Shown: positions 9,977 through 19,379, counted from the stretch's first letter. The stretch is 64,000 nt of DNA from AP-15 sp963787425 (GCA_963787425.1 CAWBCV010000006.1:156427-220426); one strand, 5' to 3'. A program made the numbers and translations. The notes: generated by a model from the sequence alone, not told the origin.

Positions 9977-10754
9977 ATGCCCGCCCGTCATGTGCCGATT
10001 ATCGGTATCCCCACCTGCATGCGTACCGTCAACGAGCGGGTTTTCCACGGGGTCAACGAGAGATATCCGAATGCCGTGATTGATGCGACCGGCTGCCTAC
10101 CGATTTTGATCCCGGCGATAGGGTCGAAGGTCGATGTTTGCGTGATGCTCGACCGGCTAGATGGGGTGCTGCTGACCGGAAGTCCCTCGAACGTCCATCC
10201 GAGCCAGTATGGCGGCGAGCCAAGTCACCCGGAAACCCTGCACGATCCGGAGCGCGACGCGACGACTTTGCCGCTGAATTCGCGAAGCGGTTCGGCGTGA
10301 CCTGCCAATTCTGGCAATCTGCAGAGGTATCCAGGAGTTGAACGTTGCGCTTGGGGGCACTTTGCACCAGCGAGTGCACGAGCTCCCCGGCCGTCTCAAT
10401 CATCGTTCGCAGAAAGATTCGCCGGATGGCCCTTACGGCCCAGCGCATAGTGTAACTTTGAGCCCTGGTGGGCTTTTGGCGTCGCTTGCTGGCACAACCG
10501 AAGTGACGGTGAATTCACTGCACTCGCAAGGGATCGATCGTCCCGGGCCCACGCTTCGCCTCGAAGCCGTTGCGCCTGACGGTCAAATTGAAGCAGTGAG
10601 TCTGCCCGGGGCCCGGTTCGTCGTCGGCGTGCAATGGCACCCGGAGTATAAAGTACTCGAGAACCCGCTGTCGAAGGCATTATTTGCGGCATTCGCCCAG
10701 GCGTGCGTTAACGCATCCTACGCGGGAGCCACCGTCGCGACGCGCGCGGCTTGA
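9977..10754 (+). CDS. Gamma-glutamyl-GABA hydrolase (PuuD/peptidase C26) family protein, one apparent frameshift
   Basis: Class I glutamine-amidotransferase-like hydrolase that cleaves gamma-glutamyl amides. The first frame (from ATG 9977) reads PIIGIPTCMR...DGVLLTGSPSNVHPSQYGGE and stops at 10300. After the shift the second frame has the nucleophile elbow LAICRGIQELNVALGG, NSLHSQGIDR, and the catalytic GVQWHPEYK. At 10276-10281, GAATTC carries one extra A; without it the text reads TTLPLIREAVRRDLPILAIC and the protein is 258 residues, the normal family length. The shift lies in a GANTC context and is probably artefactual. The gene lies ten bases after lolA and ends before a strong terminator. 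The exact substrate cannot be told from sequence. Confidence 0.88.
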
Positions 10755-10943
10755 GGGAACTCGGGTTAGTTCCAACACTCAGCATGCATTTTCCCGGTTT
10801 CCGATATGCAGAAATGCAAGTTTGTTTTTGTTCGGCTGCACCCCATCTGCATCACTCGGAAGCGGAGAGAGTTACTAAACTCTCTTTAGAACGGTCCCGT
10901 GTCCCCTGCGGGCCCGATTTCCCCCAAACGCTTCTGACATGCA

Positions 10944-10980
10944 GGCGCCCGGTCTCCCCCCCGACCGGGCGCCGTTGTTT
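10944..10980 (+). terminator. Intrinsic terminator after the PuuD-like gene
   Basis: A perfect 11-bp inverted repeat (GGCGCCCGGTC, 10944-10954; GACCGGGCGCC, 10963-10973) with an 8-base C-rich loop is followed by GTTGTTTT. It separates the ftsK-lolA-puuD side from xthA. Confidence 0.8.
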
Positions 10981-11027
10981 TCGCGGGTTCGCACAGGCCG
11001 CGAGCGCCAACCGGCGGCACAGCCGTA

Positions 11028-11822
11028 ATGCTGCGCCTAGTGAGTTGGAACATCAACTCGGTCCGACTGCGCGTCGACAACGTCCGGCAGCTCGTGGCGG
11101 AATGGGCACCGGACGTTTTATGCTTCCAGGAAACTAAAACTCCCGACGAGCGCTTTCCGCGCGAGATGTTCGAGGCGCTCGGCTATAGACATATGCTGGT
11201 TCACGGGATGAAGGGGTATAACGGCGTGGCAATCCTGTCGCGCACGCCGTTCGCATCGGCTGGAACTAAAGCTTGGTGCAACCGCGCCGATTGCCGCCAT
11301 GCTGTCGTCGAGCTGCCCAGCGGCATCGAGCTCCATAACATCTATGTACCGGCGGGCGGCGATGTGCCGGATCCAGAAACGAATCCCAAATTCGCCCATA
11401 AGCTGCAGTTTCTTGACGAGCTTACGGATTGGTTCAAGACAGAGCGGCAGAACGGCTGTGCCATGATCGCGGTGGGCGATCTCAACATTGCACCGTTAGA
11501 GACGGACGTGTGGTCGCACAAGCAGCTCCTGACGGTGGTCAGCCACACCCCCGTAGAGGTGGCGCGGCTCGGACGATTGCAGCAAGCGGGCGTTTTTGTC
11601 GACGCGGTACGGCATTTCGTGCCGCCGCAGGAGCGTCTGTATACTTGGTGGAGCTACCGCGCCCGCGACTGGTCAGCTTCAAATCGTGGGCGCCGCCTCG
11701 ATCATATCTGGGTGAGCCCATCTCTCGTTGGCGCGCTCAGCGAGGCGCGGGTGCACCGTGACAGTCGCGGTTGGAGTAAGGCGTCAGACCATGTCCCGGT
11801 CATGGTGGCGATCGGCGGCTGA
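11028..11822 (+). CDS. xthA: Exodeoxyribonuclease III (AP endonuclease)
   Basis: The 264-residue EEP-fold nuclease acts in base excision repair. Motifs seen: SWNINSVRLR with the metal-site Asn, CFQETKTPDE with the catalytic Glu, MKGYNGVAILSR, AVGDLNIAP with the Asp/Asn pair, and the C-terminal RRLDHIWVS...SDHVPVMVAI with the catalytic His. The length is normal. The ATG at 11028 follows a terminator. The 3' end overlaps the convergent methyltransferase gene by 23 bases. Confidence 0.95.
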   Translation: MLRLVSWNINSVRLRVDNVRQLVAEWAPDVLCFQETKTPDERFPREMFEALGYRHMLVHGMKGYNGVAILSRTPFASAGTKAWCNRADCRHAVVELPSGIELHNIYVPAGGDVPDPETNPKFAHKLQFLDELTDWFKTERQNGCAMIAVGDLNIAPLETDVWSHKQLLTVVSHTPVEVARLGRLQQAGVFVDAVRHFVPPQERLYTWWSYRARDWSASNRGRRLDHIWVSPSLVGALSEARVHRDSRGWSKASDHVPVMVAIGG

Positions 11823-12312
11823 CACGCCGGTATAGATTATATCGGCCCAGCTCGATCCCGCCCGGGGGCGGAAGAGCGCTCAATTGGTCGGCAGTTATGG
11901 CTGGTTCGCTGACCAGCACTCCATTCAGCTGCAGAAGGGGGACGATCAGCGGGGCGAGGTGGTCGGCAAGCGCCTTGCTTGCCGCGATCTCTCCGTTCCC
12001 GGGATCAAGATGAGCAAGGACCACGCGATCCGCTAGTCGGGCGCGGACGGCTGGCAAAGTCTCGCGCATATCGCCGAGCAATAGCAGTTCGGACGGCGGA
12101 ACACAATCGGGATGGGCCGCAACGGTGCGCTCGCAGACATAGATTTTGCGATGCGGGAAGAGCTTTCGAAGATGATCATACGTCCGGCCGTTGCCGAGCC
12201 CGAGTTCCAGCACTTCACCGTCCAGATCGGCAATCAGATCGGCGGCCAATTCGAGGCAAGCACGCTGCGCCTCGAGCCGACGAATAAAGCTGTCCAGCCG
12301 GCTCACCGGCAC
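11800..12312 (-). CDS. Class I SAM-dependent methyltransferase-like protein
   Basis: The 170-residue protein has a Rossmann motif I (VLELGLGNGRTYDHLRKLFP, about residues 34-53), an acidic end of strand 2 (YVCER), and later LLLLGDMRET and VVLAHLDPGNG, as in class I methyltransferases. The substrate is unknown. The GTG start (12312) directly abuts the stop of the cNMP-binding gene (TGAGTG), and both follow the ABC transporter gene, so this is the last gene of a three-gene minus-strand operon. The alternative is an enzymatically inactive SAM-binding protein. Confidence 0.7.
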   Translation of the reverse strand: MPVSRLDSFIRRLEAQRACLELAADLIADLDGEVLELGLGNGRTYDHLRKLFPHRKIYVCERTVAAHPDCVPPSELLLLGDMRETLPAVRARLADRVVLAHLDPGNGEIAASKALADHLAPLIVPLLQLNGVLVSEPAITADQLSALPPPGGIELGRYNLYRRVSRRSPP

Positions 12313-12795
12313 TCACGCGGCAGCGCCGGTGGTTTCGCGCAATTTTTTCAATTCGGCGGCAGCGGTGCGCAGCTGATTGTTCATCAATTCAACCCGGTGC
12401 GCCAGCTCCTGCATGATCGAGACCGCCATGTTCGGGAACTCGCGCACCATACGCATGAACGGCTCCTTCGAGATGCGCAACGCGATGACGCGGTCTTTGG
12501 CGCGGACCGTCGCCGCGCGAGGCACATTACCCAATATGCCCATTTCACCAACGATCTCATTGGCGCCGAGCGTGGCTACGACTACCGGTCCGGCCGGTGT
12601 TTCGAGAATGACCTCTGCCCGCCCGTCGATGATCAGATACGCCGCGTCGGCCTGGTCGCCTTGCCGCATCAGGTTCTTGCCGGGATCGAACCCGACCCGC
12701 TCGCTCATGAACGCCAACAGCTTCAGCTTCGAGGGCTCGATCTCCGCAAAGAACGGGACACGCCGCAGCAGTTCGAATTCCTGTTTGAGGCTCAT
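12313..12795 (-). CDS. Cyclic nucleotide-binding domain (Crp/Fnr-type) protein without HTH
   Basis: From ATG 12795 the product is 160 residues; a TTG at 12846 would add 17 more. The cNMP-binding fold is clear: LLRRVPFFAEIEPSKLKLLA, LMRQGDQADAAYLIIDGRAE, then the phosphate-binding cassette GEMGILGNVPRAATVRAKD. After the beta barrel only a helix rich in Glu/Lys (LAHRVELMNNQL...) follows. No C-terminal helix-turn-helix is present, so it is probably a sensor or regulatory subunit, not a transcription factor. The ATG is preceded by GGGAGGAA. It lies immediately after the ABC transporter gene, which suggests that cyclic nucleotide or a similar ligand gates the transporter (inference). Confidence 0.85.
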   Translation of the reverse strand: MSLKQEFELLRRVPFFAEIEPSKLKLLAFMSERVGFDPGKNLMRQGDQADAAYLIIDGRAEVILETPAGPVVVATLGANEIVGEMGILGNVPRAATVRAKDRVIALRISKEPFMRMVREFPNMAVSIMQELAHRVELMNNQLRTAAAELKKLRETTGAAA

Positions 12796-15640
12796 TTCCT
12801 CCCTCCTCGGGTTCGTTTTGCCATTGGTTCCTTGATTCGGCCGCAACCAGCAAGGACATCAGCGAGCCATTACCTTGCAACTCCGCGACACTACCTTGCT
12901 CTTGCAACTTGCCGCCGCTCAGGATGAGAGCGCGATTGAAATTCCGGGCGAGGCTCGCCCGGTGCAGCACCCAGATGATCCCTCGGCCGGCAAATTCGTC
13001 TCTCAACCCATTGGTGATCTTGATCTGGTCTTGACCGTCGAGGGCAGAGGTCGTCTCGTTGAGAATCAGGAGGTCGGGACGTTTGAGCACGGCGCGAGCG
13101 ATTGCAGCCTTCTGCCGTTGCGCGACGGATAAGCGCGATCCGGCCGTACCAACGTTGTAGTCGAGCCCAACATCGATGATGATCTGGCGGAGCGACAAGC
13201 CGTCGATCACTTTGCCGAGAACCTTCGGTATCCGGGCCGGGGCGTCTGCTTCGCCATAGGCAATCTTACCAAACAGAATATTGTCCTGGACAGAGGCGGC
13301 CGCGTTGTAGCGCCCGGGATCGAAGAACTCGATCTGCTGCCGCCCTTTTTGTGGAAGATTGGCGCGAAATACCTTGCGTGCTTCGAGCAACCTGCGCTGC
13401 ATGGGGTCGTCAACAACGTCTAGCCGGTGTCGTGCCGGAACCAGTTTGAAGGGTAGCGAGAGAAGCTTCGCCCGATCCTGCTTGGCGAGGGCCGCGGTGC
13501 CGCCTTCACCGATCCGGCCGAGGATCGCTACGAACTCGGGGAGATCATTGGCACTGATGAAGCTGAATTGCTCGAAGAATTCATGATCAGCCGGCAAGTC
13601 GGCGAACATTTCGATCATCGTTTCGGCCACCTGCTTGCCGGCGGCGACCAGATCTTCGATCAGTCCGACCTGAGTCAACAACTGCAGAACGTAGGCATTG
13701 TCTGCGAGCGCTTCGAAATCGAAGACAGGGCCGATCGGCGTGCCAAACAACAAGTTCTCCGCCACCGACGCGTTGAGATTGAACCGCTCGGGATCGTAAG
13801 TCTCGACAAGGTTGGTAATCCCGTCCTCGGCAAGCCGGCGAGCAAGTGCCTTCCGGGCCTCAAGCAACTGCATGGCCGCTTCGGGCTCAATCTTCGGATC
13901 CAGTCGCCAACGCAAGCCCAAGGAATAAATCGCCTCATCAAGATCGAGACGGACGAGCACCTCAGTCATGCGCCGGGACAACGCGTTCACATCCTCAACC
14001 CCCGCGGCTTCGTAATCGATCCAGTCGGCATGAATATCGAAATCGATATTCCCCGAACGTTGAGCTTCGTAGGTTTGCCGGGTTCGGCGTGTGAGCGTTA
14101 CCCCGGTGTGATCGGCCGGTCGCACAGGAATGTGACGAAGACCGAACAACAAATTGTCGCGCAGAGTCCCGGCGAACAGGTAAGGCGCCGCGCCGACATA
14201 TCCAATCCGGCGCCCGATCACCGCCGTCGGAAGCTTCGCCAAGTCGAGACCGCCAATTGTGATCCGCCCACCGGTAGGCGCAATCAACCGGGCGAGCAGC
14301 AAGGCGAGTTCGTTCTTGCCGCTGCCGCCTTGTCCGACGACAGCGATGTGCTCGGCAAGCGAAACCGTGAAGCTGATCCCATCGAGAACGCGGCTGCCGT
14401 CCTCCTCGGCAAAAGACAAATTGACGACCGAGACTTCGCCGGTAAGGGGTGTCGAAGTTTGCGGCTCCGCCATCTGCAAACGGGCGTCGATCATTCCGGC
14501 GGGTTGAAACTGTTCTACGATTTGCTCGTATTTGATACGCAAATCCTCTTTGATCTGATAGAAATCGAGCAGTTCTTTCCAGGGCGAGGCCAAATCCTTG
14601 TATGCCGCCAGGACCGCAACTAGGGCCCCGAAAGAAAGATTTCCTCCGATAACCAGATACCCGCCGATCGCATAAAAGAAAAAAGGCGTAAGTTGAGCAA
14701 TGAAATTATTGAGAAATTTCACGAAAAACTTACGTTGATAAATCTCGAATCGTATGTCGTAAATCGTGCCCAGAAGATGCGCGAAGGCTGCCAGCTGCCG
14801 TTTCACTGCATCGTTGGCATGGATGTCGACGATGCCAGCCGCCAACTCGTGAACCCGGTCGGCCACTTCGCGCACCGTGCGGACACGGCGTTTCCCGAGT
14901 TGATTGACCTTGCGTTGCAGTTTCGGGATCGCATACCCTTGCAGCGGATAAAGTGCGACTGCCGCTGCACCGAGCACCGGGTCCTGCATAAACATGAAAA
15001 CGATGATCGTCAGCAGTGTTCCGCCCTGGAACACCGGGGTGACAAAGGCATCGCCGATAAAACCTCCAAGCAATTCGCACTCCGACGTGATGATCGGGAT
15101 TATTTGTGCCGAGGAAGTCTTGCTGAACTGGGACAGAGGAAAGCGCAGCATACGATGATAAAGTTGGTATCGGAGCCGTCGAAGCATGCGTTCGCCAAGC
15201 CGTCCTTTGAAGGTATTTATATAATATTTGAAGCCGCCATTTATAAAGACAAGGGCCAGGAATAGTCCACACAATATCAGGAGATAAGTCACCTGACTGA
15301 AGTCAAATCCGAATAAGTGTTGTGGAAATTGCTTGCCACCGATTGCTCGATTGATAATCGTCTTAGGTAGCTCCAGCGAAAAGTAGAGAAAAGGAAAGGA
15401 AATGAGGGTAAATAATATTAGTACTAGCTGTTGCGACAAGCTGTGCCTAAGGACAAAACGGTAGATCGTTGGCTCGAGCAAGTTTGGATCACTGACTTCT
15501 GCTTTCGGCGGTTGTGCGGCCGGTGAACCAGCCTGGTTCTTTGGTTGTGCCGCCGCTCGAAGCGCATGCCGCGAAGCGGGCAACACGCCGTCGAACGGGG
15601 TGAGGACCGTCGCCACTCCCTTCATCACCGTCGCCTTCAT
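12557..15640 (-). CDS. ABC exporter (fused permease-ATPase) with a greatly enlarged nucleotide-binding domain
   Basis: An ABC_membrane region with about six hydrophobic segments (residues 70-350) precedes an ATPase domain. Walker A is GQGGSGKN (about 436-443), but the signature (RLSVAQRQ, about 836-843) comes some 400 residues later instead of about 110. The insertion carries three copies of a D/E-N-[LI]-LFG motif (about 495, 628 and 785). Walker B is LLILNETTSALD, with Asn for the usual Asp; the H-loop His (WVLHRAS) is present. The literal frame runs to 12557, but its last 79 codons lie across the cNMP gene and look non-coding. A single missing base near the AAAA run at about 12815 would end the gene at TGA 12792-12794, overlapping the next ATG. 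The true product is then about 949 residues. Substrate unknown. Confidence 0.8.
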   Translation of the reverse strand: MKATVMKGVATVLTPFDGVLPASRHALRAAAQPKNQAGSPAAQPPKAEVSDPNLLEPTIYRFVLRHSLSQQLVLILFTLISFPFLYFSLELPKTIINRAIGGKQFPQHLFGFDFSQVTYLLILCGLFLALVFINGGFKYYINTFKGRLGERMLRRLRYQLYHRMLRFPLSQFSKTSSAQIIPIITSECELLGGFIGDAFVTPVFQGGTLLTIIVFMFMQDPVLGAAAVALYPLQGYAIPKLQRKVNQLGKRRVRTVREVADRVHELAAGIVDIHANDAVKRQLAAFAHLLGTIYDIRFEIYQRKFFVKFLNNFIAQLTPFFFYAIGGYLVIGGNLSFGALVAVLAAYKDLASPWKELLDFYQIKEDLRIKYEQIVEQFQPAGMIDARLQMAEPQTSTPLTGEVSVVNLSFAEEDGSRVLDGISFTVSLAEHIAVVGQGGSGKNELALLLARLIAPTGGRITIGGLDLAKLPTAVIGRRIGYVGAAPYLFAGTLRDNLLFGLRHIPVRPADHTGVTLTRRTRQTYEAQRSGNIDFDIHADWIDYEAAGVEDVNALSRRMTEVLVRLDLDEAIYSLGLRWRLDPKIEPEAAMQLLEARKALARRLAEDGITNLVETYDPERFNLNASVAENLLFGTPIGPVFDFEALADNAYVLQLLTQVGLIEDLVAAGKQVAETMIEMFADLPADHEFFEQFSFISANDLPEFVAILGRIGEGGTAALAKQDRAKLLSLPFKLVPARHRLDVVDDPMQRRLLEARKVFRANLPQKGRQQIEFFDPGRYNAAASVQDNILFGKIAYGEADAPARIPKVLGKVIDGLSLRQIIIDVGLDYNVGTAGSRLSVAQRQKAAIARAVLKRPDLLILNETTSALDGQDQIKITNGLRDEFAGRGIIWVLHRASLARNFNRALILSGGKLQEQGSVAELQGNGSLMSLLVAAESRNQWQNEPEEGGNEPQTGIRTAAACPVLCGDRALEAEAVGVHERAGRVRSRQEPDAARRPGRRGVSDHRRAGRGHSRNTGRTGSRSHARRQ

Positions 15641-15709
15641 GAAAAGATCATTTCGCGATGACGCTGCTTATGCAATAGTCGGGTGGTCGAATATGAGAGA
15701 GACCCCTGT

Positions 15710-16933
15710 GTGACCGCTCGCCGTCATCACAAACGGGTGCTTATCTACAGCCACGACAGCTTCGGACTAGGCCATTTAAGGCGCTGTCGTGCCATCGCAA
15801 ACTCGCTGGTCGATGCCGACCCCGCGGTCTCTATATTGATTCTCTCGGGATCGCCGATCATCGGCAGCTTCGATTTCCGTTCCCGAGTCGATTTTGTACG
15901 CGTGCCGGGTGTCATCAAGCTCCGAAATGGCGAATACGTCTCGCTCAATCTGCACATTGACATCGATGAGACGCTGGCGATGCGCTCGTCGATAATTCGC
16001 CACACGGCGGACATCTTCGATCCCGACATGCTGATCGTCGACAAGGAGCCCCTGGGATTGCGCGGCGAAGTGCGCGATACCCTCGATCTGCTGCAGCGGC
16101 GTGGAACTGCCCTGATCTTGGGGCTGCGCGACGTCATGGACGATCCCGAAGCACTCGAGAGCGAGTGGGAGCGCAAGCAGGTGGTTCCGGCCTTGGAAGA
16201 GTATTATGACGAGATCTGGGTGTATGGGCTGCCCCAGATCTGCGACCCGCTCGCGGGCCTGCCGGTACCCACAAGCGTTCACGAGCGGATGATTTATACC
16301 GGGTATTTGAGGCGCACCGCTGGCGAGCTGCAGCTCACACCGGAGATCGTGGGCATCCTTGACAATTTCCTGCTAGTAACCCCGGGCGGCGGCGGGGATG
16401 GCGAGGCTTTGATCGATTTGGTCCTGTCAGCCTACGAATACGATCAGGCTATTCCTCACCCTGCCCTGCTCGTTTTCGGTCCCTTTATGCTGCCCGAACA
16501 GCGAGCGGTTTTCGCCAGCCGAGCGGCCAAGCTCGATAATGTGCGGGCGATCACTTTCAACGCCCGGCTCGAAAGCCTGATGGCGCATGCGACTGGCGTC
16601 GTCGCGATGGGCGGCTACAACACCTTTTGCGAGATCCTGTCTTTCGACAAGCGTGCGCTGATCATACCGAGGACGGCCCCACGCTTGGAGCAGTTCATCA
16701 GGACCAAGCGCGCCGCCGAGCTCGGCATGCTGGCGATGCTGTCCGAGGATCAAGCGCGCGATCCTCGTGTGATGGCGACCGCCCTTCGCCGTCTCCCGCA
16801 GCAGCAGCCCCCTTCGGCCGTTCATATTCCCGGCCTGCTCGACGGCATGCCCGAGGTGAACCGCATGGCCCGGTGGTGGCTCGACCAGGGGCGGGCCGGT
16901 TGTTTTGCAGCACGAGCGCGTTTCGGAACTTAA
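15710..16933 (+). CDS. MurG-like predicted glycosyltransferase (COG4671 type)
   Basis: The 407-residue product begins RVLIYSHDSFGLGHLRRCRA, the N-terminal nucleotide-sugar GT-B pattern with the GLGHLRR loop. It later has LVTPGGGGDG and VAMGGYNTFCEILSFDKRALIIPR, the C-terminal donor-binding region typical of MurG-like enzymes. GTG 15710 is preferred because GAGAGAG lies upstream; the open frame extends to GTG 15683. It is divergent from the ABC exporter and heads a tight five-gene glycan cluster. A second, related gene lies at 19398. Donor and acceptor unknown. Confidence 0.75.
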   Translation: MTARRHHKRVLIYSHDSFGLGHLRRCRAIANSLVDADPAVSILILSGSPIIGSFDFRSRVDFVRVPGVIKLRNGEYVSLNLHIDIDETLAMRSSIIRHTADIFDPDMLIVDKEPLGLRGEVRDTLDLLQRRGTALILGLRDVMDDPEALESEWERKQVVPALEEYYDEIWVYGLPQICDPLAGLPVPTSVHERMIYTGYLRRTAGELQLTPEIVGILDNFLLVTPGGGGDGEALIDLVLSAYEYDQAIPHPALLVFGPFMLPEQRAVFASRAAKLDNVRAITFNARLESLMAHATGVVAMGGYNTFCEILSFDKRALIIPRTAPRLEQFIRTKRAAELGMLAMLSEDQARDPRVMATALRRLPQQQPPSAVHIPGLLDGMPEVNRMARWWLDQGRAGCFAARARFGT

Positions 16934-16935
16934 GG

Positions 16936-18300
16936 GTGGCGGTATCTTCAGGGGCAGCAGGACGCGTCGCCTTTGTCCTCAAAGGGTATCCGCGGCTTTC
17001 GGAAACCTTCATCGCTCAGGAGATTTTGGCTCTGGAGCGCCTCGGGCTCGAGATCCTGATCGTTTCTCTGCGGCATCCCACGGACCGCGCGATTCATCCG
17101 ATCCATCGCCAGATCGGTGCGGCGCTGCTCTATCTCCCCGAATACCTGCATCAGGAACTGGCCCGGATTTGGCGCGGCTGGCTGCAGTCTCGCCGGATGC
17201 CCGGATACTCCGCAGCGCTGGCTGCCTGGCTCTCCGACCTGAAACGCGATCCGACCCCGAACCGCATCCGCCGCTTCGGCCAGGCGTTGGTGCTGGCAGC
17301 CGAGTTGCCGCGCGACATCGGCCATATTCACGCACATTTTCTGCATACGCCGGCCTCTGTTGCCCGTTATACCGCGCTGTTGACTGGGCGCCGCTGGACA
17401 GTTTCGGCGCATGCCCGGGATATTTGGACTCTGCCGGAATGGGAGAAGCGCACAAAGCTGGCGGAAGCAGAATGGATCGTGACATGTACCGAGATCGCGC
17501 GCAGCCATCTTGCGAGCCTGATATCGCGGCGGGACGTCGTATGGCTCTGCTACCATGGGCTCGATCTTGACCGTTTCGAGGCGCCGCCGCAGCGTGCAAC
17601 CTGGCGTGACGGCAGCGACCCGCATCATCCGGTTCTCATCCTCTCAGTCGGCCGGGCGGTCGCAAAAAAAGGCTATGACGACCTCCTCGAAGCGCTGGCG
17701 ATTCTTCCGGCCGACCTCGAGTGGCGCTTTGTTCATATCGGCGGCGGTGCGCTCGCTGCGGCGCTGAGGCTCCAGGCGAAGTGGCTCGGTTTATCGCACC
17801 GGATAGAGTGGCGGGGCGCCATGGCCCAGCCGGAGGTGCTCGCCGCGTATCGCGAGGCCGACCTCTTCGTACTCGGCTCCAAGGTTGCGAAGGACGGCGA
17901 CCGGGATGGCCTCCCCAACGTATTGATCGAGGCGCAAAGCCAGCGGCTCGCCTGCGTTTCGACTGAGATTTCGGCAATTCCGGAATTGATCGAGCAAGAC
18001 GTGACGGGCCTGCTGGCTCCGCCGGGCAAGCCAATTGCACTCGCCGAGAGGCTCGAACGCCTGATCCGCGATCCTGAGGAGCGGGCTCGGCTTGGGGCGG
18101 CCGGCGAACACCGTGTGCGCCGCCTTTTTTCGATGGAGGCCGGCATCGATTTGCTGGCAACACGCTTCGGGCTAGCTTCCCTCTCCCCGTGGGAAAGCGC
18201 TCCCGGCGAGCCTGTCGTCCGATCCATGGGGGAAGTTTCTGGCAGGCAGCGAAACGCGGCTCAAATGGAAGAATGCGTATCGCCTTCTATGCGCCGCTGA
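16936..18300 (+). CDS. Glycosyltransferase family 4 protein
   Basis: From GTG 16936 (two bases after the preceding stop) the product is 454 residues. VAFVLKGYPRLSETFIAQEI is the N-terminal signature of colanic-acid/exopolysaccharide GT4 enzymes. HIHAHFLHTPASVARY, YHGLDLDRF, LSVGRAVAKKGYDDLL (donor-binding) and the EX7E region GLPNVLIEAQSQ follow. The open frame extends upstream within the previous gene, but no natural N-terminus is there. The gene overlaps the next start by 28 bases. It probably adds a sugar to a lipid-linked or exported glycan. Confidence 0.85.
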   Translation: MAVSSGAAGRVAFVLKGYPRLSETFIAQEILALERLGLEILIVSLRHPTDRAIHPIHRQIGAALLYLPEYLHQELARIWRGWLQSRRMPGYSAALAAWLSDLKRDPTPNRIRRFGQALVLAAELPRDIGHIHAHFLHTPASVARYTALLTGRRWTVSAHARDIWTLPEWEKRTKLAEAEWIVTCTEIARSHLASLISRRDVVWLCYHGLDLDRFEAPPQRATWRDGSDPHHPVLILSVGRAVAKKGYDDLLEALAILPADLEWRFVHIGGGALAAALRLQAKWLGLSHRIEWRGAMAQPEVLAAYREADLFVLGSKVAKDGDRDGLPNVLIEAQSQRLACVSTEISAIPELIEQDVTGLLAPPGKPIALAERLERLIRDPEERARLGAAGEHRVRRLFSMEAGIDLLATRFGLASLSPWESAPGEPVVRSMGEVSGRQRNAAQMEECVSPSMRR

Positions 18301-19379
18301 AGCCTCCCGATCATCCAGTTCCTTCGGGGGACCGAAGGGTCGCGCAGCTCTTGCTCGCGGCTTTGCGGATGGCTGGCCACAACGCCTTGATAGCCTCCCG
18401 ATTTCGCAGCTATGACGGGCGCGGCGACCCGCTGCGCCAAGCTCGGGTAGCGTGTGTCGGCGCACGACTTGCGGCCCGCTTTGTCCGCCGCTGCCTCGAG
18501 GCGCCGCAAACTGCTCCGGAGCTTTGGTTTACCTATCATCTCTATCATAAGGCGCCGGATTGGCTGGGCCCTGAGATTGCAGATGTCCTCCGCATTCCCT
18601 ATATCGTCGCCGAGGCTTCCGATGCGCCAAAGCAGGCGTCGCGCCGCTGGGCAGCCGGTCGTCAGGCAGCTGAGCGCGCGATTAGGCGCGCCGACGCGGT
18701 GATCGGGCTAAATCCGGCGGATCGGGAGTGCGTCCTGCCGCTGTTGCGGGACGAGCGGCGTTGGATAGCCTTCAAGCCCTTTATCGATGCTGCGTTCTAT
18801 GGTGGGCAAGCACGCGCAAGGGCTGGGCCGCCGCGCTTGATCGCGGTCGCGATGATGCGCTACGGCGACAAGCTCGCATCGTACCAAATTCTCGGAAATG
18901 CCCTTTCGCATCTCCTCGATCTGCCGTGGTCATTGGAGGTGATCGGTGACGGGCCGGCGCGGTACGCTGTCGAGGACGCGCTCTATCCACTCGAAGAGCG
19001 GGTGGTCTGGGCAGGAGAAATCGGCCCCATGGAAATTGCACGGCGCTTGGCTTCTGCCGATCTGTGCGTGTGGCCGGCTCTCAACGAAGCCCTCGGCATG
19101 GCGCTGCTGGAGGCGCAGGCGAGTGGGGTACCGGTGGTGGCAGGCGCCACGGGCGGTGTCAGTGAGATCGTTGTGCATGGGGTAACCGGCCTTCTCGTCC
19201 CACCGACCGATACGCCGGCATTTGCCCTGGCGGTGCGCAGCCTGCTCGTCGACCGCCCCCGGCGCGCCGCCTTTGCCGAAGCCGCGCGGCACCGTGTCAG
19301 GGCAGAGCACGATGTATCCTCCGCCGCTCGTCACCTAAATGCGGTGTTCGATGCGGTATCGGCGGCAAGCTGGGCGTAA
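18273..19379 (+). CDS. Glycosyltransferase family 4 protein
   Basis: The 368-residue product starts at ATG 18273 (MRIAFYAPLKPPDHPVPSGD), a standard GT4 N-terminus with a GDRR loop. The C-terminal donor site has LEVIGDGPAR, VVWAGEIG, and the EX7E motif NEALGMALLEAQASGVPVVAG. An upstream in-frame extension to 18189 is inside the previous gene and ignored. Eighteen bases separate it from the next gene. It probably works with the preceding GT4 on the same glycan. Confidence 0.85.
   Translation: MRIAFYAPLKPPDHPVPSGDRRVAQLLLAALRMAGHNALIASRFRSYDGRGDPLRQARVACVGARLAARFVRRCLEAPQTAPELWFTYHLYHKAPDWLGPEIADVLRIPYIVAEASDAPKQASRRWAAGRQAAERAIRRADAVIGLNPADRECVLPLLRDERRWIAFKPFIDAAFYGGQARARAGPPRLIAVAMMRYGDKLASYQILGNALSHLLDLPWSLEVIGDGPARYAVEDALYPLEERVVWAGEIGPMEIARRLASADLCVWPALNEALGMALLEAQASGVPVVAGATGGVSEIVVHGVTGLLVPPTDTPAFALAVRSLLVDRPRRAAFAEAARHRVRAEHDVSSAARHLNAVFDAVSAASWA

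Noticed and set aside
13568..14623. Plus-strand open frame opposite the ABC exporter (351 codons)
   Set aside because: Composition is that of an antisense frame; the minus-strand protein has clear ABC motifs.
16627..16935. Upstream in-frame extension of the GT4 gene at 16936
   Set aside because: It lies wholly inside the preceding glycosyltransferase and is low-complexity; GT4 proteins begin at the VAFVLKG region.
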